A stretch of DNA of 64,000 nucleotides, taken from NCBI GenBank assembly GCA_019638575.1, contig JAHBTN010000015.1:36569-100568 (forward strand). The letters are read 5' to 3'. The notes under the pieces are model-generated. The model had not been told where the DNA came from and made no database searches. It worked only from the letters and a program-made list of their open reading frames with translations. The stretch is from Ferruginibacter sp. (GTDB lineage Bacteria; Bacteroidota; Bacteroidia; Chitinophagales; Chitinophagaceae). Positions 19,130-27,925 of the stretch are shown piece by piece; within the stretch, counting starts at the first letter, position 1; every line of letters starts with the position of its first letter. Made by a program: the position numbers and the translations under genes.

Positions 19130-20229
19130 AACCAACCCCGTTTTTTAAATAATCGTAGCATAACCAATGGTATGCATAGCATAAGGCCTACCGAAATAAA
19201 AAAACCCCACTTGTTGTGAAGCAATGGAATGGTTTCAAAGTTCATTCCAAAAATACCGCCAATAACTGTGGCCGGCGCCAGCAGGCAGGTAACCACGGCC
19301 ATCACCTTCATCACTTCATTCATTTTAAGGTTTACATTACTTAAATAAAGGTCGTTAAGGTTCATCATCATATCACGGTAGTTTTCGGCAAGGTCGTTGG
19401 CTTGTAGTATATGGTCGTGTACATCTTTAAAGTATTTTTCTGTACGTTCTTCAATCAATTCACTTTCGCTGCGCAAAATACCATTCACCAATTCTCTTAC
19501 CGGCGATACACTTCTTTTAAGAATAATCATTTCTTTACGAAGCATATTTATTTTGGCAAGGCTACGGGTATTTGCATTTCTTACAATCGTTTCTTCCAGC
19601 TCTTCAATTTTTTCACCCAGCCCTTCCATCACTACAAAGTAATTGTCAACTATCAAATCAATAAGTGAATAATATAAAAAGTCGGCCCCGTTTTGCCGCA
19701 CTTTACTGTTGTTTAACTTTAATTTTTCCCTTAATGGTGTAAACACATCCCTTGTAGCATCTTCCTGGAAACTGAGTACAAAATTTTTTCCAAGTACAAT
19801 GCTAATTTGTTCTACTTCTACCGACGAATCTTTTTCATTAAAATACAGCATATTCATCAGCGAAAACAACAGCCCGTTTATTTCATCGGTTTTTGCACGC
19901 TGCCCCATGCTTAAGATGTCTTCAACAATCAGGTTATGGATACCATATTTTGAACAAATATTTTCAACATCAATTTTTTTTAAACCATCAACATTTATCC
20001 ATGTTATTGCTGCAGGATCAATAAAAGAAAAACTGTCGTTAACCGAATCAAATTCTTGAAACCTCATTTCTTTAGTATCATAATTAAATACACTCAGTTT
20101 TGTTAATTCAGGTTCTTTTCGGTCTGATATAACTGTTGGGTTTACCTGCAATACCTTATGTGTACGTAATGATTGCAAAGGATTTAGCAAAGGATTTAAA
20201 AAATAGGAGATATATTTTTTAGCGCCCAT
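19126..20229 (-). CDS. corA: CorA-family magnesium/cobalt transporter
   Basis: 367 residues. A large cytoplasmic N-terminal domain (about 1-300, ending in the long pore-lining helix) is followed by two membrane segments at the C terminus. The selectivity motif GMN appears in GGIFGMNFET between them, and the C-terminal tail is basic (LFKKRGWF). The family moves Mg2+, Co2+ or Ni2+ as a pentamer through the inner membrane. It converges on the DUF2480 gene with a 4-bp overlap of stop codons. Confidence 0.93.
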   Translation of the reverse strand: MGAKKYISYFLNPLLNPLQSLRTHKVLQVNPTVISDRKEPELTKLSVFNYDTKEMRFQEFDSVNDSFSFIDPAAITWINVDGLKKIDVENICSKYGIHNLIVEDILSMGQRAKTDEINGLLFSLMNMLYFNEKDSSVEVEQISIVLGKNFVLSFQEDATRDVFTPLREKLKLNNSKVRQNGADFLYYSLIDLIVDNYFVVMEGLGEKIEELEETIVRNANTRSLAKINMLRKEMIILKRSVSPVRELVNGILRSESELIEERTEKYFKDVHDHILQANDLAENYRDMMMNLNDLYLSNVNLKMNEVMKVMAVVTCLLAPATVIGGIFGMNFETIPLLHNKWGFFISVGLMLCIPLVMLRLFKKRGWF

Positions 20230-20403
20230 AAAATATATGTTTATAGTTTAAAACAACCGGCAAATTGAAATTAGGTTTTTATTTAAGAAAGAACAATAGT
20301 AAATATAAATCCATCGCTATTATTAATCCTCTAATATTTGATTTTGAACTGGTTTAAATTTAGCATATAGCAAAAGCGTTGGTATTTGTGTAAATTACGT
20401 ACG

Positions 20404-20411
20404 TACATTTG
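20404..20411 (+). promoter_or_regulatory. Promoter -7 element TACATTTG of the nitrilase-family gene
   Basis: Perfect TAnnTTTG match, 16 nt before the ATG at 20428, next to the palindrome TACGTACGTA. Confidence 0.5.
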
Positions 20412-20427
20412 AGTACAATTAAATAAA

Positions 20428-21240
20428 ATGTCAACCCTCAATATAACAATCATACAAAGCGATTTATTTTGGGAAGATAAGGTAGCCAACCTGCACATGT
20501 TTGAACAAAAGATAAACAGCATTGAGGGTAATGCTGAAATTGTGGTATTGCCCGAAATGTTCAGCACAGGTTTTAGTATGCAACCCCAACAGTTTGCTGA
20601 AAGTATGACAGGTGAAACGGTGGAATGGATGAAAAGGATTAGCCACGAAAACGGTATTGTGCTTACCGGCAGCCTGATGATTGAAGAAGAAGGTAATTAT
20701 TATAACAGGCTGGTATGGATGCTGCCCAATGGGCAATATGGATATTACGATAAGCGTCACCTGTTTGCATTTGCACAGGAAGACAAACATTATAAAGCCG
20801 GTAATAAAAGATTGATAGCATCGGTAAAAGGCTGGAAAATAAACCTGATGGTTTGTTACGACCTGCGGTTCCCGGTATGGGCAAGACAGCAGACTGTAAT
20901 TCATGAAGAAGAATCTGCAGTAAATGCAGCCTGCGAATACGATGTATTAATATATGTAGCTAACTGGCCCGAGCGTCGCAGCCATGCCTGGAAAACATTG
21001 CTTTGTGCAAGGGCTATAGAAAATCAATGTTATGTTGTAGGTGTAAACCGGGTGGGTAATGATGGTAACAATATTTACCACAGCGGCAACAGCCTTATTA
21101 TTGATCCGTTGGGACAAGTTTTATATCACCTGGCCGATGAAGAAGATATATTTACCATTGAATTACAAAAAAAAGATCTTGATGATGCTAGGGCGAAATT
21201 CCCTTTTTGGAGAGATGCAGACAGGTTTAAAATTTTATAA
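20428..21240 (+). CDS. Nitrilase-superfamily amidohydrolase (omega-amidase / YafV-like)
   Basis: 270 residues, no signal peptide. The catalytic triad is visible as E43 (LPEMFSTGF), K109 (YDKRHLF) and C143 (VCYDLRFPVWAR). These contexts fit the omega-amidase branch that hydrolyses 2-oxoglutaramate or 2-oxosuccinamate left by glutamine or asparagine transamination. A repair role on deaminated glutathione is an alternative within the same superfamily. It stands alone, convergent with the S41 protease gene 11 bp beyond its stop. Substrate assignment is by family resemblance. Confidence 0.88.
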   Translation: MSTLNITIIQSDLFWEDKVANLHMFEQKINSIEGNAEIVVLPEMFSTGFSMQPQQFAESMTGETVEWMKRISHENGIVLTGSLMIEEEGNYYNRLVWMLPNGQYGYYDKRHLFAFAQEDKHYKAGNKRLIASVKGWKINLMVCYDLRFPVWARQQTVIHEEESAVNAACEYDVLIYVANWPERRSHAWKTLLCARAIENQCYVVGVNRVGNDGNNIYHSGNSLIIDPLGQVLYHLADEEDIFTIELQKKDLDDARAKFPFWRDADRFKIL

Positions 21241-21251
21241 ATAAATAATTA

Positions 21252-22757
21252 TTACCTGTTACTCTTTTCGTTTTTATCTTTTATCATTTCCATCACTACC
21301 TGCATCTTATAATCTATACCGTTTAACAATGCTTTATAATTGGTAGGTATGTAAATATCTGGCTGTATGCCATGCCCGTTTTTGGGTACATGATTGTATT
21401 GCACCAGCCTGAAAAGCGGAAGCCTTACTTTAATATGTGTTACGGGTAAAACAATATCCGGAATTAAAATGCCATTGTTGCCATGCCAGCCACCACCTGT
21501 TTCTTCGCCAATTAAAGTAACGCCGGGCTGCCCCTTTACTGCATTGCTGAAAAGCGCCGCCGCCGAAAAAGTGGAACCGTTAATAAGCACATATAAATTA
21601 CCATCAAAATGGTTTTCTTTTTTTGGTTTATACCACCTACGTTCCCATCGTCCAAAATGATACAACCCGTCATTCTTTTTTTTGGTAAGCAAAAACAACC
21701 CAAGGTTATTTACAAAACTTTCTTTTATGTATTTTGAATATGGCTGCAAAGATTTGCAAACAGCATAAGAAGAATCGGCCACTTTAAAACTTTGCCTGCT
21801 TACATATTTTGTTAACAGGGTAGATAGCCTTATGCGGCCACCACCATTATTCCTGATGTCTAACACAACATTTGCAATACCTGTTTTTTTAATGTACCCA
21901 AATGTTTGCCTGTAAAACCTGCGCAAGCTACCTTCTGAAAAAGTATTGATGGTCACAATGGCTGTGTTATTGGTTGTATCTACTGCTAACGACCTTATAT
22001 CCTGCAACCTTTTTTGCCTTGTTTCTTTCTTTTGTTTTTTTTGTTTCCTGTTAACAGCCTTTTCTCTTTTGGGTAAAGTGCTGTCTTTAGCAAAACCAAG
22101 GGTGGGAATGATTATAGATTTTTCTGTACCGGTGCTATCAATATAGGTAACAGTATAATTTTTGCTGATACCGAAAATGTTTCGATGAAAATAAGGGAAA
22201 TTATTACTGAGTCTTAAATAATTTACATTATCAGCATAACCGTCTTCGGCCAGGTAATTAAACATGGTACTAACCAGCCTTGTATTTTTAATTCCGTTTA
22301 TCGATGTGATGAGCATGCCTCTTTTTAATACAGAATCTTTACGGTTTAAATTGGCAGAGATAGCCATGGTATCATTCCAGCATTTTAAAAACAAAGGAAA
22401 AGACGGTAATCTTTTATCTGCCACCCATTTATTATAAGTTTTACTACGAATCATGCTTGTGTGGCCACAATGTATTTTTTGTAAAAGAGGCGCTATTACC
22501 TGCCAGCCAAACTGCTGTTCGGTAAGGCTATCGTGCAGCAAATTGTAATAACGGTCAAAATACATATCCATGCTGTCTTTGGGCGTATACCAGTAAAGCG
22601 ATGGATGCTTTTTCTCAAGTATTTCTCTCAGCAGCGAATAATCTTTTTGTAATTGCCCGGGCGAAAATTTTTTATTGGGATTATAGTTTTTAGTGGCGGC
22701 GCAGGAACACAGGAAAACAGCTAAAGAAAAAACAAAGATTATTTTTATAGTTTTCAT
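21252..22757 (-). CDS. S41-family protease (tail-specific/IRBP-type), lipoprotein
   Basis: 501 residues. The lipoprotein signal MKTIKIIFVFSLAVFLCSC ends in a lipobox, so the protein is anchored in the envelope. The C-terminal protease core shows VVLDIRNNGGG (about 310), INGSTFSAAALFSNA with the candidate catalytic Ser, and GEETGGGWHG. The Lys of classic C-terminal processing proteases (TFGKG) is absent; the GGG form resembles the tricorn/IRBP branch, which uses other residues. A basic insert (about 235-255, KAVNRKQKKQKKETRQKR) is unusual. An envelope protein-quality role is inferred. Confidence 0.85.
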   Translation of the reverse strand: MKTIKIIFVFSLAVFLCSCAATKNYNPNKKFSPGQLQKDYSLLREILEKKHPSLYWYTPKDSMDMYFDRYYNLLHDSLTEQQFGWQVIAPLLQKIHCGHTSMIRSKTYNKWVADKRLPSFPLFLKCWNDTMAISANLNRKDSVLKRGMLITSINGIKNTRLVSTMFNYLAEDGYADNVNYLRLSNNFPYFHRNIFGISKNYTVTYIDSTGTEKSIIIPTLGFAKDSTLPKREKAVNRKQKKQKKETRQKRLQDIRSLAVDTTNNTAIVTINTFSEGSLRRFYRQTFGYIKKTGIANVVLDIRNNGGGRIRLSTLLTKYVSRQSFKVADSSYAVCKSLQPYSKYIKESFVNNLGLFLLTKKKNDGLYHFGRWERRWYKPKKENHFDGNLYVLINGSTFSAAALFSNAVKGQPGVTLIGEETGGGWHGNNGILIPDIVLPVTHIKVRLPLFRLVQYNHVPKNGHGIQPDIYIPTNYKALLNGIDYKMQVVMEMIKDKNEKSNR

Positions 22758-22776
22758 TAACTGTTGGCAAAAATTT

Positions 22777-22784
22777 CAAATTTA
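22777..22784 (-). promoter_or_regulatory. Promoter -7 element TAAATTTG of the S41 protease gene
   Basis: Perfect TAnnTTTG match on the minus strand, 19 nt before the ATG at 22757. Confidence 0.45.
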
Positions 22785-22807
22785 ATAATACTTATATTAA
22801 GATGCTT

Positions 22808-23833
22808 TTATTTCAAAGGGTTCCACCCCTGTGCAATTAATGGGTGTTTATTGCCACCTCTTGTTATAAATGTTTTTTCATTTGCCGCTTCGGTGATATA
22901 ACCTATAATGCTAAACCCGTTGTTCTTTTCAATTTTTTCATGGTCGGCCTGGTTAATGGTAAATAACAATTCATAATCTTCTCCACCACTTAGTGCGCAG
23001 GCTGTTGGGTCAAGCTCCAGCTTGTAGGCAAATTCTTTGCTGTCTTCGTTTAATGGCAGCTTGTCTTCGTACAGTACACAGCCTACATTACTTTGCTTGC
23101 AAATGTGCAGCATTTCGCTGCTAAGCCCGTCGCTAATATCCATCATGCTGGTAGGTACAATATTGTGTTCGGCAAAATATTCAATCACATCTTTTCTTGC
23201 TTCGGGTTTTAATAAGCGGCCAACAATATAAGCCTGGTTTTCCAGGTCGGGTTGTGCACCGGTTTCTTCAAATATCTTTTTCTCTCGTTCTAAAATGGTT
23301 AACCCTAAAAATGCACCACCCAAATCGCCGCTTACACAAATAAGGTCGTTTACTTTAGCGCCATCTCTTTTTACATATTTATCAGGCGCCACTTCGCCAA
23401 TAGCCGTTACACTTATAATAAACCCTTTTTGTGATGTGGTGGTGTCTCCACCCACCAGGTCAACATTATACCGGTTACAGGCTGCATAAACACCTTCATA
23501 AAACTCATCCAACGCTTCTACGCTAAACTTATTGCTGATAGCTATACTAATTACGATTTGTGTTGGCGTGGCGTTCATAGCATATATATCGCTGATGTTT
23601 ACAATTACCGATTTATAACCAAGGTGTTTCAGCGGAGTGTACATCAGGTCAAAATGAATACCTTCTACCAACAGGTCGGTGGTAATTACTGTTTGCCTGC
23701 CGTAATGATCAATAACAGCGGCATCATCACCCACACTTACAATGGTGGATGAATTTTTTGTTTCATTATTTTTGGTTAGATGGTCAATTAAACCAAACTC
23801 ACCCAGTGTTGATATTTCGGTACGTTCTTGCAT
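22808..23833 (-). CDS. thiL: Thiamine-monophosphate kinase ThiL
   Basis: 341 residues. It phosphorylates thiamine monophosphate to thiamine diphosphate with ATP. Signatures are LGEFGLIDHL at the N terminus, VGDDAAVI (metal/nucleotide site), TTDLLVEGIHF, the NISDIYAMNATP segment, GGDTTTS, the MDISDGLSSE loop and SGGEDYELLF. The ATG directly follows the stop codon of the inositol-phosphatase gene with no spacer, so the two are co-transcribed. No other thiamine gene is adjacent. Confidence 0.95.
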   Translation of the reverse strand: MQERTEISTLGEFGLIDHLTKNNETKNSSTIVSVGDDAAVIDHYGRQTVITTDLLVEGIHFDLMYTPLKHLGYKSVIVNISDIYAMNATPTQIVISIAISNKFSVEALDEFYEGVYAACNRYNVDLVGGDTTTSQKGFIISVTAIGEVAPDKYVKRDGAKVNDLICVSGDLGGAFLGLTILEREKKIFEETGAQPDLENQAYIVGRLLKPEARKDVIEYFAEHNIVPTSMMDISDGLSSEMLHICKQSNVGCVLYEDKLPLNEDSKEFAYKLELDPTACALSGGEDYELLFTINQADHEKIEKNNGFSIIGYITEAANEKTFITRGGNKHPLIAQGWNPLK

Positions 23834-24616
23834 TTACAATTGTTTTCTGTTATGAATTACATCCAGCAACTCATCATGTATCAAACCGTTTGTGGCCACT
23901 AATTTTTTTTGATAAGGAGAATATTTATTGCCATCCATATCGGTTACTTTGCCGCCGGCTTCTTCTACAATCAAATAACCTGCTGCCGTATCCCAGGCGC
24001 TAAGGCTGTGTTCAAAAAAACCTTCAAACCTGCCGGCAGCCACCCAGCAAAGGTCAATGGCGGCGCTGCCAATCCTACGTACCGGAACACCTTTACGAAT
24101 CAGTTTTTCAAAAACCTGCAAAGGCCCGTTGGGCATATCTAAATAGGTGTACGGAAAACCGGTAACCAGGCAACTGTGCAGCACCGAAGTTTTTTTGCTT
24201 ACATGAATTTTTTTATCGTTGAGTGTTGCACCCTTTCCTTTTTCGGCTAAAAACATTTCGTTGATGAAGGGGTTATATACAGCGCCTAAAATCATTTGGC
24301 CTTTATGTTCCACACCAATACTTACACAACAAAGCGGAATACCGCTTGCATAATTGATGGTGCCATCTATAGGGTCAATTATCCATTTAGTATCGCTGTT
24401 GGTTATTATTTCGCCCACTTCTTCGCTCAAAATAAAATGATCGGGGTATTGGGCTTTAATGCAATCAATAATAGCTTTTTCAGCAGCATGATCAGCTTCG
24501 GTAACCCAGTTGTTAATGCCTTCCTTATTGCTAATTTTCAAATCATCGTTATTGAAAAAATGCCGTAGCTGTTTAGCCCCGGCTTCTACTGCATGTAAAA
24601 GTGTAGTTTTTAGCAT
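23834..24616 (-). CDS. Inositol monophosphatase family protein (SuhB-like)
   Basis: 260 residues from the ATG at 24616. Family signatures are ILSEEVGE, the metal motif WIIDPIDGTINYA (DPIDGT), and the C-terminal SAWDTAAGYLIVEEAGG. It is a Mg2+-dependent phosphatase acting on inositol phosphate or similar sugar or nucleotide phosphates. The longer frame from 24631 is rejected because its first codons are the TATATTTG promoter element. It is the first gene of the pair with thiL. A very close divergent promoter drives the glycosyltransferase gene. Confidence 0.92.
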   Translation of the reverse strand: MLKTTLLHAVEAGAKQLRHFFNNDDLKISNKEGINNWVTEADHAAEKAIIDCIKAQYPDHFILSEEVGEIITNSDTKWIIDPIDGTINYASGIPLCCVSIGVEHKGQMILGAVYNPFINEMFLAEKGKGATLNDKKIHVSKKTSVLHSCLVTGFPYTYLDMPNGPLQVFEKLIRKGVPVRRIGSAAIDLCWVAAGRFEGFFEHSLSAWDTAAGYLIVEEAGGKVTDMDGNKYSPYQKKLVATNGLIHDELLDVIHNRKQL

Positions 24617-24620
24617 GGCG

Positions 24621-24628
24621 CAAATATA
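24621..24628 (-). promoter_or_regulatory. Promoter -7 element TATATTTG of the inositol-phosphatase/thiL operon
   Basis: Perfect TAnnTTTG match 4 nt before the ATG at 24616, implying a leaderless mRNA. The same 8-mer on the other strand is 15 bp away. Confidence 0.7.
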
Positions 24629-24643
24629 CAAAGGCTTCTTTAC

Positions 24644-24651
24644 TATATTTG
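24644..24651 (+). promoter_or_regulatory. Promoter -7 element TATATTTG of the glycosyltransferase gene
   Basis: Perfect TAnnTTTG match 3 nt before the ATG at 24655, implying a leaderless mRNA. It faces away from the divergent element at 24621-24628. Confidence 0.7.
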
Positions 24652-24654
24652 AAT

Positions 24655-26598
24655 ATGCTTTTATCTGTTATCATTGTAAACTACAACGTAAAATATTTCC
24701 TGGAGCAGTGCCTGCATTCGGTACAAAAAGCATGTTCAAATATAGAAGCAGAAATAATTGTGGCTGATAATAATTCTAATGATGGCAGTAAAGACTTTTT
24801 GCCCGCCTTGTTTCCTAAGGTTAATTTTATTTGGAATGCTACCAACATTGGTTTTGCAAAAGCCAACAACCAGGCGCTTGCAGCAGCCAAAGGCAAATTT
24901 ATACTGTACCTTAACCCCGATACGATATTGCCCGAAGACGTAATTGATAAATGCCTGAATTTTTTTGAACAGCATACAAATGCCGGGGGGCTAGGCATTA
25001 AAATGATAGACGGCTCAGGTAAATTTTTAAAAGAAAGCAAACGGGCTTTTCCATCGCCCCTCACTTCGTTTTTTAAATTAAGCGGACTAACTAAACTTTT
25101 TCCAAAATCAAAAATATTTGCACGCTATCACCTTGGGCATTTGCCTGAAACCGAAAATCACGAAGTGGATGTGCTTGCCGGAGCTTTTATGATGATTCCT
25201 AAAAAAATTTTGGATGAAGTAGGAAATTTTGACGAACAGTTTTTTATGTATGGCGAAGATGTGGACCTAAGTTACAGGATACAAAAAGCGGGGTATAAGA
25301 ATTATTATTTTGCCGACAGTACCATCATTCACTTTAAAGGCGAAAGCACTAAAAGAGGAAGCCTTAATTATGTACGTATGTTTTACAAGGCGATGAACCT
25401 GTTTGTGAAAAAACATTATAGCGGCACTAAAGCGGGTATCTATATATTTTTTATACAGGCCGCCATCCTGATGAGGGCATTGTTTTCGGCCATTGGCCAT
25501 CTTTTAAAAAAGATTGGCTTGCCGGTACTGGATGCCATCATCATACTTACATCGCTATGGCTTACAAAATTTTTTTGGAGCAATTATATTAAGGGCGAAA
25601 CAAATTATTCGCCCAATGTGATATTAATTGCTTTTCCTGTTTTTACCGCCATTTTTTTATTGGCGGCGTATTATACGGGATTGTATGATAAAGGATACAA
25701 GCGGTCGCAACTGGTACGCTCAACACTTGTAGCAGCATTGATTATTTTAAGCACTTATGCATTACTGCCCGAGAGTGTAAGGTTCTCGAGGGGCATACTT
25801 GTATTGGGCATAGCATTGTCATATATTTTAATGAACATCATGCGCAGGCTGTTTATTAAATGGCAATACCTGGAAACCATACCCAAAGATTATGAAAGGC
25901 AACAAACAATTGTTGTGGCAGGTGAAAAAGATTTTAAAGCAATTACCTCTTTGATGCAGCAGGCCGGAATGCCCGAAAAAGTATTGGGGCGTATAGAAAA
26001 CGGTCTTACTCAAACGGGGCCTTCGCTTGGTAAAATTGATCAACTGCCCAGCCTTGTAAAAAAGTACAGTGTTAATGAAATTATTTTTTGCGAAAACGGA
26101 CTAAGTTTTAAGGAGATTATAAACATTGTAAAAACATTACCAACCGGTATCTATAGTAAATTTCACAGCTCAGGCAGCAGCAGTATTGTGGGTAGCAACA
26201 GCAGTAAAGAAAAAGGCGATTATGTGGCCGTGGGTAATAATTACAGCATTGCAAACCCTATTCAGCGGCGTAATAAAAGATTACTTGATATTTTACTGGG
26301 TGTGTTTTTCATCATAGGGTTTCCTGTGATTATTTTTTTACAAAAGAAAATCACAAGATTTTATAAAAATGTTTTTGATGTGTTGTTTGCAAAAAAAACA
26401 TGGGTGGGTTATGCTGCCATACCCAACAGTTTCCCTGCATTAAAAACACCGGTACTTACCAGCACATCGTTACCATCACAACTTAACGAGCTACCCGTAG
26501 AAGCATTACTTAAAAGCGATGAATGGTACGCCACAGGTTATTCTGTTTTAACCGATCTTAAAAAAATAAGCCGGGGCTTTAAGTTTCTGTGTTATTGA
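24655..26598 (+). CDS. GT2 glycosyltransferase fused to a degenerate polyprenyl-phosphate sugar-transferase scaffold
   Basis: About 647 residues. Residues 1-250 are a GT2 (rhamnosyltransferase-like) domain: LLSVIIVNYNV, ADNNSNDGS, YLNPDT as the metal-binding site and YGEDVDLSYR. Then come about five membrane segments (260-400), a Rossmann-like part (TIVVAGEKDF, about 420-540) and a short RRNKRLLDILLGVFFIIGF helix. This order is that of WcaJ-type phosphoglycosyltransferases, but their catalytic core is almost missing; only a WVGYA-like remnant follows. It is probably a membrane-bound glycosyltransferase for a surface glycan. The TTG six bases upstream is part of the promoter element, so the ATG at 24655 is chosen. 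It overlaps the convergent glycosyltransferase by 7 bp. Confidence 0.85.
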   Translation: MLLSVIIVNYNVKYFLEQCLHSVQKACSNIEAEIIVADNNSNDGSKDFLPALFPKVNFIWNATNIGFAKANNQALAAAKGKFILYLNPDTILPEDVIDKCLNFFEQHTNAGGLGIKMIDGSGKFLKESKRAFPSPLTSFFKLSGLTKLFPKSKIFARYHLGHLPETENHEVDVLAGAFMMIPKKILDEVGNFDEQFFMYGEDVDLSYRIQKAGYKNYYFADSTIIHFKGESTKRGSLNYVRMFYKAMNLFVKKHYSGTKAGIYIFFIQAAILMRALFSAIGHLLKKIGLPVLDAIIILTSLWLTKFFWSNYIKGETNYSPNVILIAFPVFTAIFLLAAYYTGLYDKGYKRSQLVRSTLVAALIILSTYALLPESVRFSRGILVLGIALSYILMNIMRRLFIKWQYLETIPKDYERQQTIVVAGEKDFKAITSLMQQAGMPEKVLGRIENGLTQTGPSLGKIDQLPSLVKKYSVNEIIFCENGLSFKEIINIVKTLPTGIYSKFHSSGSSSIVGSNSSKEKGDYVAVGNNYSIANPIQRRNKRLLDILLGVFFIIGFPVIIFLQKKITRFYKNVFDVLFAKKTWVGYAAIPNSFPALKTPVLTSTSLPSQLNELPVEALLKSDEWYATGYSVLTDLKKISRGFKFLCY

Positions 26599-27674
26599 TT
26601 TGCAACAATACTTGCAACAAAATTTTTTATTGCACCGTTTAAATCATTGCCTGTTGAATGGATTGTTGAAAATGAAATTTCATCGCACTGTTTTAAAATA
26701 TCGGCCAGGCAAAAATCATTTTGATTAACTGCCTTAAAAATATTTTTATTGCCCAGGTATTTTGCCAGGTACTCCTGTTCAGTTTGCCCGGGTGTTGGCA
26801 CAAGCACAGCTTTCTTTTGCAGTGTTACCAGGTCCATGATGGTTGAGTAGCCGCTGCGGCTTATTATAATTTTTGATTGTTGTATCAATTTGCTCATTTC
26901 TGCCGATGGCAGATGATTGATAATTGTTACCTGCGGATTTTTAATTTGAGGCAGGGTGTTTTGTTGTGGCAACCCCCGAACAATTACAACCTTATAATTG
27001 CATTCACGTACTTGTTGTAAAATGATGTTCTCAAAAATGCTACGCTGTGGTTCGGGACCCGAAATAATACAACAACAATCGAAGCTTAATTGCACTTCGT
27101 CTTTTTCAAATCTTGATAAGGGGCCGATATAAGTTACCGGAATTGCCGGTAATTTTACCGGATGCGAAAGTTCACCTGCAAGGTTTTCGTCAACAGCCCA
27201 ATCGGGAACCCAGCATGCATTGTATTTATTAATGTAATGGTAGTGTATTTTTTGAACCAACCGGTTTAGAAAACTGTTGCCTGTTTTTATAAACAGTTGG
27301 TGCGTTATATAAATGGATGTGATTTTTTTGTTTGACATGCCCAGCCTGTTATCGGATATTATGGCATCTGCCTTGTATTTTTCGATGGCTGATTTTAACC
27401 AACGTTTTTCGGCCCGTACACGGCTGAGCAGTTTAGGAAACTGCAAAAACAATTTTGCCATAAACCATTCTTTGTGGCTGCTGTATTGCATTTCATAGCC
27501 TTTGCAATCTACAAATTCAAGCGCAGGAAATTCCTTTTGTAATAAATCTTTTATGGCGCCATCGGCAGCAATAATAACAATGCAACCATTTTTAAGAAGG
27601 GTTAAAATAATTGGTATGCAACGGGTTGCATGGCCAAGCCCCCAGTCTAATGGTGCAACCAACACCCGTGGCAT
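26592..27674 (-). CDS. MurG-like glycosyltransferase (GT28/GT1 fold)
   Basis: 360 residues from the ATG at 27674; the frame allows 12 more codons, but MPRVLVAPLDWGLGHATR is the natural family start. The GLGHATR loop is typical of MurG- and UGT-like GT-B enzymes. The C-terminal half has CCIISGPEPQRS, NHLPSAEMSKLIQQSKIIISRSGYSTIMD and PTPGQTEQEYLA, the nucleotide-sugar-binding region. The acceptor is unknown. It is likely cytoplasmic and peripheral to the membrane. It converges with the GT2 fusion gene, which hints at a shared glycan role without shared transcription. Confidence 0.82.
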   Translation of the reverse strand: MPRVLVAPLDWGLGHATRCIPIILTLLKNGCIVIIAADGAIKDLLQKEFPALEFVDCKGYEMQYSSHKEWFMAKLFLQFPKLLSRVRAEKRWLKSAIEKYKADAIISDNRLGMSNKKITSIYITHQLFIKTGNSFLNRLVQKIHYHYINKYNACWVPDWAVDENLAGELSHPVKLPAIPVTYIGPLSRFEKDEVQLSFDCCCIISGPEPQRSIFENIILQQVRECNYKVVIVRGLPQQNTLPQIKNPQVTIINHLPSAEMSKLIQQSKIIISRSGYSTIMDLVTLQKKAVLVPTPGQTEQEYLAKYLGNKNIFKAVNQNDFCLADILKQCDEISFSTIHSTGNDLNGAIKNFVASIVANQ

Positions 27675-27760
27675 ATATTGTAAGCTGTTAAAATTTTTAC
27701 CTTTTATCAAAACAAAGCAATAAATGTTGGTGAAAATAGTTTAAATTGTAACCTTATTAT

Positions 27761-27892
27761 ATGAAACTATTAAATAAATTACCATTTCTGCTGTTAATAT
27801 TAGCAACAGTTATATTAACAGTAAGTTGTGCATCATCAAAAAAAAACCAATGTGGCTGCCCTAATAAACAGGGGATGGTGGGCTATAAATAA
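27761..27892 (+). CDS. Small lipoprotein, 43 residues
   Basis: ATG at 27761, TAA at 27890-27892. A short basic start (MKLLNK), a hydrophobic stretch and the lipobox VSC at residues 21-23 predict a lipoprotein of about 20 mature residues. The mature part is KKNQCGCPNKQGMVGYK, with a second CxC pair. This Cys/Gly-rich tail looks like a conserved short motif rather than random sequence. The gene lies alone between the divergent MurG-like gene and the next small ORF, 33 bp upstream of the latter. Function unknown. Confidence 0.65.
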   Translation: MKLLNKLPFLLLILATVILTVSCASSKKNQCGCPNKQGMVGYK

Positions 27893-27925
27893 CTTAACTG
27901 TTTAAACTAACTTCCAAAAAAAACC

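Noticed and set aside
22808-24616. TPP riboswitch controlling thiL
   Set aside because: thiL is second in its operon, with no leader, and the operon promoter is leaderless.
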